From positions 155,595 through 219,594 of the forward strand of contig JABSRB010000001.1 of the NCBI GenBank assembly GCA_013215375.1: a stretch of DNA of 64,000 bases. Direction: 5' to 3'. The position numbers and the translations under genes were made by a program. Positions 60,506 through 64,000 of the stretch are shown here, piece after piece (within the stretch, counting starts at the first letter, position 1; every line of letters starts with the position of its first letter). Origin of the DNA: Oceanospirillaceae bacterium (GTDB lineage Bacteria; Pseudomonadota; Gammaproteobacteria; Pseudomonadales; Balneatricaceae). Under the pieces are notes generated by a model, which searched no databases, was not told the DNA's origin, and was given only the letters and a program-made list of their open reading frames with translations.

Positions 60506-60829
60506 ATGAAAAAAATAAATCTAATTTACGCAATTCTCACCGCCTTACTCATTTCTCTCAGTAGCTCTTCATTTGCTGCCAGTGCTTGCAAAGGCGTGGC
60601 AGAGAAGGCCTGTAACAGCAAGGATAGCTGCAGCTGGATAAAAGCCCACAAACGTAAAGATGGCGCTAAAGTAAAGGCTTACTGTCGCTCAAAGCCGAGC
60701 AAAAAATCAAAATTAAGCACCACTACATCTACCAAGAAAAGCGCCCCAACTCAAAAATCCAGCACAAAAACAGCTGTCAAAACCAAAACAACTAGCACCA
60801 AGAAAAACACGACAACGACCCAAAAGTAA
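60506..60829 (+). CDS. Small exported cysteine protein with Lys/Thr-rich tail
   Basis: A 107-residue protein. The signal peptide (MKKINLIYAILTALLISLSSSSFAA) is cleaved before a four-cysteine module, SACKGVAEKACNSKDSCSWIKAHKRKDGAKVKAYCRSK, which could form two disulfides. From about residue 65 on, the sequence is almost only Lys, Thr and Ser. Similar small exported proteins with a C-x(7)-C-x(5)-C-SW pattern occur in other proteobacteria; none is characterised to my knowledge. The basic tail may bind anionic polymers such as nucleic acid or LPS. Confidence 0.72.
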   Translation: MKKINLIYAILTALLISLSSSSFAASACKGVAEKACNSKDSCSWIKAHKRKDGAKVKAYCRSKPSKKSKLSTTTSTKKSAPTQKSSTKTAVKTKTTSTKKNTTTTQK

Positions 60830-60835
60830 CAGCGA

Positions 60836-60888
60836 CATACGCTCTTTGGTATCCATGCCATCGCGTTATACCGCACTTCCTGTACATA
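60836..60888 (+). repeat. Dispersed repeat family A, single unit
   Basis: catacgctctttggtatcca, then tgccatcgcgttataccgca and cttcctgtacataaa, close to the units at 40792-40890. It lies immediately after the small exported protein gene. Confidence 0.8.
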
Positions 60889-60917
60889 AACACGCTCAGC
60901 ACCGCTGAGCGCTTTAA

Positions 60918-62225
60918 TCACATCCCAGGCATTGCATGCCCATTGAGCTCTACCTTGCCCTGTTTCGCTGATATTGAAAACCGGTAGTTATCACCCTCAT
61001 CCAACAGAAAACCCATCCCCACAAAAAAACCTAACTGGCTCGAATCGTAATCAGGCAGTGCGGCTAATAACTTTTTTGGTAGCAGAAAATCAGCTTCAAG
61101 ATCCAACTTTTGCAGTACAGCTTGTCGATCAAGCATCACCTCTTCAATGGAGAAAGGGTCCATCTTCAGATCGACCTTACCTTCCAAGGTACTTCCCTCC
61201 AAAGATACCGCTAGACGCTGCGCCTGCAAATTAACACCTTTTTGCGTTAAGCCATTTAGCAGAGGGAATATTACTGCGGGATCATTAACATCCACAACTC
61301 CCTGCTCCTGTAGCTTTTGTATATCACCCAACAAAGCAACACTCGCCTGCATGTCGACATCTAAACTTAACTTGACCACAGAATTATCGAATTTTAGCTC
61401 TCCAGAGCTGCGCTTTATACGTACTTCTTCAGCGCTATAATTAGTGGCGATCACCAGGCGATCACCTGCTACATGCTGATCAATCTCCAACAACAAACCA
61501 TTCACCTCAAGCCCATCTCCTTGGGCTTTAACTTTAAAACCATCAATTTTAATAGTGGCTTCTGAATCAATTGCCAGACCCGCTTTTAGCACATTTCCCG
61601 TTAATGATTTAGCGCTTTGCTCTAGCCTCATCTGCGCCACTTGAAACTCCATGCCCGCCACCTTAAGACTCGAAGGCCTAGCAATAAAGTCTAAGGTAAA
61701 GGTATCATCAAGCAGCGAAAACGGCCCTTTAACACTTCCTATTAACAGCTCCATATCTGCAGAGTTATGCTTAAAGGCATCTGCTGAAAACTCTCCGGTG
61801 ACTAGAACGCTCCCCTCAAACAAGTCGTACTTGTAATCACTGGAAAGCAGTAAAGGCTCTTTATCCGGCTTCACCTGATAGCCATTAATTTTATTGCGTA
61901 ACTCACTTTCAGCAATGGTCAAAACACTGTGGCTAGATAGAAAACCGTGTGAGAATTTTATATCGAAATCAATGGTATTAGTCTGAGCCCACTCGAGCAC
62001 AGGCTCTGGTAAATCATTAAATTCCAGGCTTAACTTATTAGCAGACGAAAAAAAGGAAGAATCAACCTTTGAGCTAACCGTCGCCACACCACGGTAGTTT
62101 TCACTGAGCGCCGCAACATATCGCTGATATTGCACTGCCACTTGCTCAGAAGCTAAATACACCCCTGTAACATACCCGGCCCCTATAACAGCCACTAAAC
62201 CACCAATCCATGCACCTTTACGCAT
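60918..62225 (-). CDS. DUF945 (YdgA-like) protein
   Basis: A 435-residue protein with one N-terminal hydrophobic segment (GAWIGGLVAVIGAGYVTGVYLA) and a long extracytoplasmic domain. It has alternating beta-rich repeats such as FDIKFSHGFLSSHSVLTIAES and the ending LPKKLLAALPDYD ... FSISAKQGKVELNGHAM. This matches DUF945/YdgA, a widespread inner-membrane anchored family of unknown function. Monocistronic. Confidence 0.82.
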   Translation of the reverse strand: MRKGAWIGGLVAVIGAGYVTGVYLASEQVAVQYQRYVAALSENYRGVATVSSKVDSSFFSSANKLSLEFNDLPEPVLEWAQTNTIDFDIKFSHGFLSSHSVLTIAESELRNKINGYQVKPDKEPLLLSSDYKYDLFEGSVLVTGEFSADAFKHNSADMELLIGSVKGPFSLLDDTFTLDFIARPSSLKVAGMEFQVAQMRLEQSAKSLTGNVLKAGLAIDSEATIKIDGFKVKAQGDGLEVNGLLLEIDQHVAGDRLVIATNYSAEEVRIKRSSGELKFDNSVVKLSLDVDMQASVALLGDIQKLQEQGVVDVNDPAVIFPLLNGLTQKGVNLQAQRLAVSLEGSTLEGKVDLKMDPFSIEEVMLDRQAVLQKLDLEADFLLPKKLLAALPDYDSSQLGFFVGMGFLLDEGDNYRFSISAKQGKVELNGHAMPGM

Positions 62226-62384
62226 TACTTATCCCTGATAAACATTAAAAAGAGAATAGTAGCATTCGCAAACAGGATGTCGATGCTTTAATCACACAAT
62301 TCACTATTTGCCCTGCATATCGTTACCTATAACGCCTCGCTTAATTGTATAATTAAAAAATCATTAAACATTAGCGGAATAACC

Positions 62385-62780
62385 ATGTCAGATCTTCATC
62401 ACCCAGACATTGAAATATACATCAAGAACTGCTCACCTGAACAAGTGACTGGCTGGCTGTCGAGCCAAGCGATTAAAGTCAGCATTAGCAAAAAGTCAGA
62501 ACTCACCTTGGAACTAGACGTAGATTTTGCAGGGGGAAGCACTCAGGCAGTACTGCAACAGAAAGTATCTGGAAAAGCATGGAGCAGCCTGTGGCTTAAA
62601 ACCAACACTACGCCTTGGCCTACCGATTTAGATTGCGCAGCACACGCCGCTAATTTTTTAGAGACACAAATTCGCTGTATCAAAGGTGGCTGGTCTGAAG
62701 ATGAAGATGACACTCAAGATGATGATCAATGGTGGAAAATAGAAGGGAATGAGCGCGAACTCATCAAATGGCAAGGATAA
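62385..62780 (+). CDS. Hypothetical acidic protein
   Basis: A 131-residue soluble protein, SDLHHPDIEIYIKNCSPEQVTGWLSSQAIKVSISKKSE at the start and an acidic patch SEDEDDTQDDDQWW near the end, followed by KIEGNERELIKW. The sequence composition and consistent codon use support a real gene. I do not recognise its family. It converges on another hypothetical gene eight bases away. Confidence 0.65.
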   Translation: MSDLHHPDIEIYIKNCSPEQVTGWLSSQAIKVSISKKSELTLELDVDFAGGSTQAVLQQKVSGKAWSSLWLKTNTTPWPTDLDCAAHAANFLETQIRCIKGGWSEDEDDTQDDDQWWKIEGNERELIKWQG

Positions 62781-62787
62781 CAATTTT

Positions 62788-63216
62788 TTAGGCAGCTAGA
62801 TCAACAGACCCTCTAGCAATCCCTATATGATCGAGCATTAACTTCCCGGAAGACATCAATGCGACCTTTTCAAACTGATCGGCAACAGTCTGACTTGGAC
62901 GAGGCGTCTCCGCCATCGTTTCAATAAAAGAATTCACAAAGGCAAAATCACCAAAACGTAAATGGTGTATCGCATCGTTTAAGCGCTCTACTAGCTGCGG
63001 CTTGTTTACTTCAACGGTGGATGGGTAGATCGATTGCTCAGCTGCTTGCGACTGCTCTGCAGCTTGTGGCAACACAAAGCTCGGCGCGATATCTTGATTG
63101 GCAGTAATTAGCGATAGCAGCATAGCAAACTGGGCACCATTCGCCCCTTGAATTGCGCTTGGCAGACTTGCGGTATAAGTCTCTATCCGCTCTAACTGTA
63201 TCTTATCTGGCTGCAT
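62788..63216 (-). CDS. Hypothetical protein
   Basis: A 142-residue mostly helical protein, MQPDKIQLERIETYTASLPSAIQGANGAQFAMLLSLITANQDIAPSF, with a Gln/Ala/Ser-rich linker near residue 55-70 and ending LMLDHIGIARGSVDLAA. The ATG at 63216 is chosen because GAGAGA lies seven bases upstream, over one eight codons earlier. It is not recognised. It lies upstream of greB on the opposite strand. Confidence 0.62.
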   Translation of the reverse strand: MQPDKIQLERIETYTASLPSAIQGANGAQFAMLLSLITANQDIAPSFVLPQAAEQSQAAEQSIYPSTVEVNKPQLVERLNDAIHHLRFGDFAFVNSFIETMAETPRPSQTVADQFEKVALMSSGKLMLDHIGIARGSVDLAA

Positions 63217-63389
63217 TATTGCTCTCTCATCGCTTGGCATCGTCGGTTATATATTGGCTATATGTTATAAACAATGACTACTTATACATATACAGTGACG
63301 CTGAATTAATAGAATATCGGCAGCTATCAAAAAAACTTTACGCTCTTTTATCAAAAAAAGCACATCTATACAAAAGGACACTAATTAAC

Positions 63390-63896
63390 ATGGGAAGATG
63401 GCGCGCACCAGCACCACAGAGCTCTAAATACATCACTCGTAAGGGCTTTGACACTCTCAACAGCGAATTGCGCTTTCTCTGGAAAGAAAAGCGCCCAATG
63501 ATTACTCAATCAGTCAGAGAGGCAGCAGCGCAAGGCGACAGATCAGACAACGCCGAGTATACAGAAGGCAAACGACTTCTACGCGAAATAGACCGCAGAG
63601 TGCGCTTTCTAGCCAAGCGCTTAGACGACATCAATATCATTGAACATATTCCAGAAAATACCAATGTCATTGTATTTGGCGCCTGGGTCACGCTATTAGA
63701 TGAAGACGACAAATTAAAGCGCATAAGAATAATAGGCCCGGATGAGATAGACAGCTCGGGAACACTGGTCAGCATGGACTCACCACTAGCAAAAGCACTG
63801 TTTAAGAAAAGCGTGGGCGACGAAGCAGAACTACACAAGCCAGATGGCAGCATAAATTACTTAGAGATCACAAAAATAGAATATATAAAGGAGTAA
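63390..63896 (+). CDS. greB: Transcription elongation factor GreB
   Basis: A 168-residue Gre factor. The N-terminal coiled coil is YITRKGFDTLNSELRFLWKEKRPMITQSVREAAAQGDRSDNAEYTEGKRLLREIDRRVRFLAKRLD, which carries the acidic tip DRSDNAEY. The C-terminal FKBP-like domain shows VFGAWVTLLDEDD and SPLAKALFKKSVGDEAEL. GreB rescues backtracked RNA polymerase by stimulating transcript cleavage. The ATG at 63390 is chosen since AAAAGGA precedes it, despite an open frame extending 79 codons further upstream. Confidence 0.93.
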   Translation: MGRWRAPAPQSSKYITRKGFDTLNSELRFLWKEKRPMITQSVREAAAQGDRSDNAEYTEGKRLLREIDRRVRFLAKRLDDINIIEHIPENTNVIVFGAWVTLLDEDDKLKRIRIIGPDEIDSSGTLVSMDSPLAKALFKKSVGDEAELHKPDGSINYLEITKIEYIKE

Positions 63897-63924
63897 AACA
63901 GGAGATCTAAATTTCCACCGGAAG

Positions 63925-64000
63925 TGGTGGGCCGTGTAGGATTCGAACCTACGACCAATTGGTTAAAAGCCAACTGCTCTACCAACTGAGCTAACGGCCC
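63925..64000 (-). tRNA. tRNA-Lys (anticodon TTT)
   Basis: A 76-nt cloverleaf on the minus strand: acceptor GGGCCGT pairs with ACGGCCC, the D arm is TAGCTCAGTTGGTAGAGCA, the anticodon loop is CTTTTAA with anticodon TTT, and the T loop is GGTTCGAATCC. Discriminator A and a genomically encoded CCA (63925-63927) are present. The gene ends exactly at the window edge. A short stem (CCAC/GTGG) follows the 3' end and may act in termination. Confidence 0.95.

Noticed and set aside
63153..63389. Extended N-terminus for greB
   Set aside because: The upstream 79 codons lack Gre similarity and overlap the start of an opposite-strand gene; ATG 63390 has a good ribosome binding site and gives the normal length.

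Overview
This window looks like a chromosomal segment of a marine gammaproteobacterium of the Pseudomonadales/Cellvibrionales type, perhaps Spongiibacteraceae-like. That placement is an inference. It rests on four things: the dapC-arsC-dapD-dapE order, the ybeL-leuS-lptE-holA block, a moderate AT bias, and a pair of PrrF-like Fur-regulated small RNAs. No rRNA, CRISPR array, phage or recognisable defence island is present. One tRNA-Lys sits at the right edge.

Layout. 1-3338 is the distal part of an L-rhamnose uptake and catabolism operon (two ABC permeases, mutarotase, kinase). 3409-5406 holds a VF530-type DNA-binding protein and then a graveyard of decayed elements: a frame-disrupted XRE regulator, the C-terminal stub of a solute-binding protein cut by an IS3-type fragment, and a 198-bp element with perfect 14-bp terminal inverted repeats. 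5407-7083 is a flagellin with an internal HExxH metallopeptidase domain (flagellinolysin type) behind a sigma-28-like promoter. 7594-15281 has a LysR/reductase divergent pair, DUF3010, a CheW protein embedded in dispersed repeats, and an MFS transporter fused to about 580 residues of helical repeats. 15646-22425 carries an M50 protease and the lysine/peptidoglycan dapC-arsC-dapD-dapE-rlmA run. 22649-26021 has a SCO1-like protein coupled to an unusual membrane chemoreceptor, followed on the minus strand by two homologous Fur-box-controlled sRNA genes flanking an HD-domain phosphohydrolase gene.

26200-29658 is a GH2 beta-mannosidase with its LacI regulator. 29882-40385 is mostly housekeeping and signalling: methyltransferase, NlpC/P60 lipoprotein, DEAD-box helicase, GGDEF-EAL protein, FAD-linked dehydrogenase, Prx-Grx hybrid, DUF1289, NfeD and SPFH, Lrp, and a DUF1127-like protein. 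40741-40890 is a tandem repeat cluster of the same family seen at several other intergenic sites. 40950-64000 covers UshA-type nucleotidase, ybeL-leuS-lptE-holA, fadD, an SCP2 protein, a glycosyltransferase, rapA, slyD-type PPIase, esterase, pdxH, a TRAP receptor, a DUF945 protein, greB and tRNA-Lys.

The points most worth attention are the duplicated Fur-regulated sRNAs, the metallopeptidase flagellin, the MFS-repeat fusion, the SCO1-chemoreceptor pair and the dispersed intergenic repeats.
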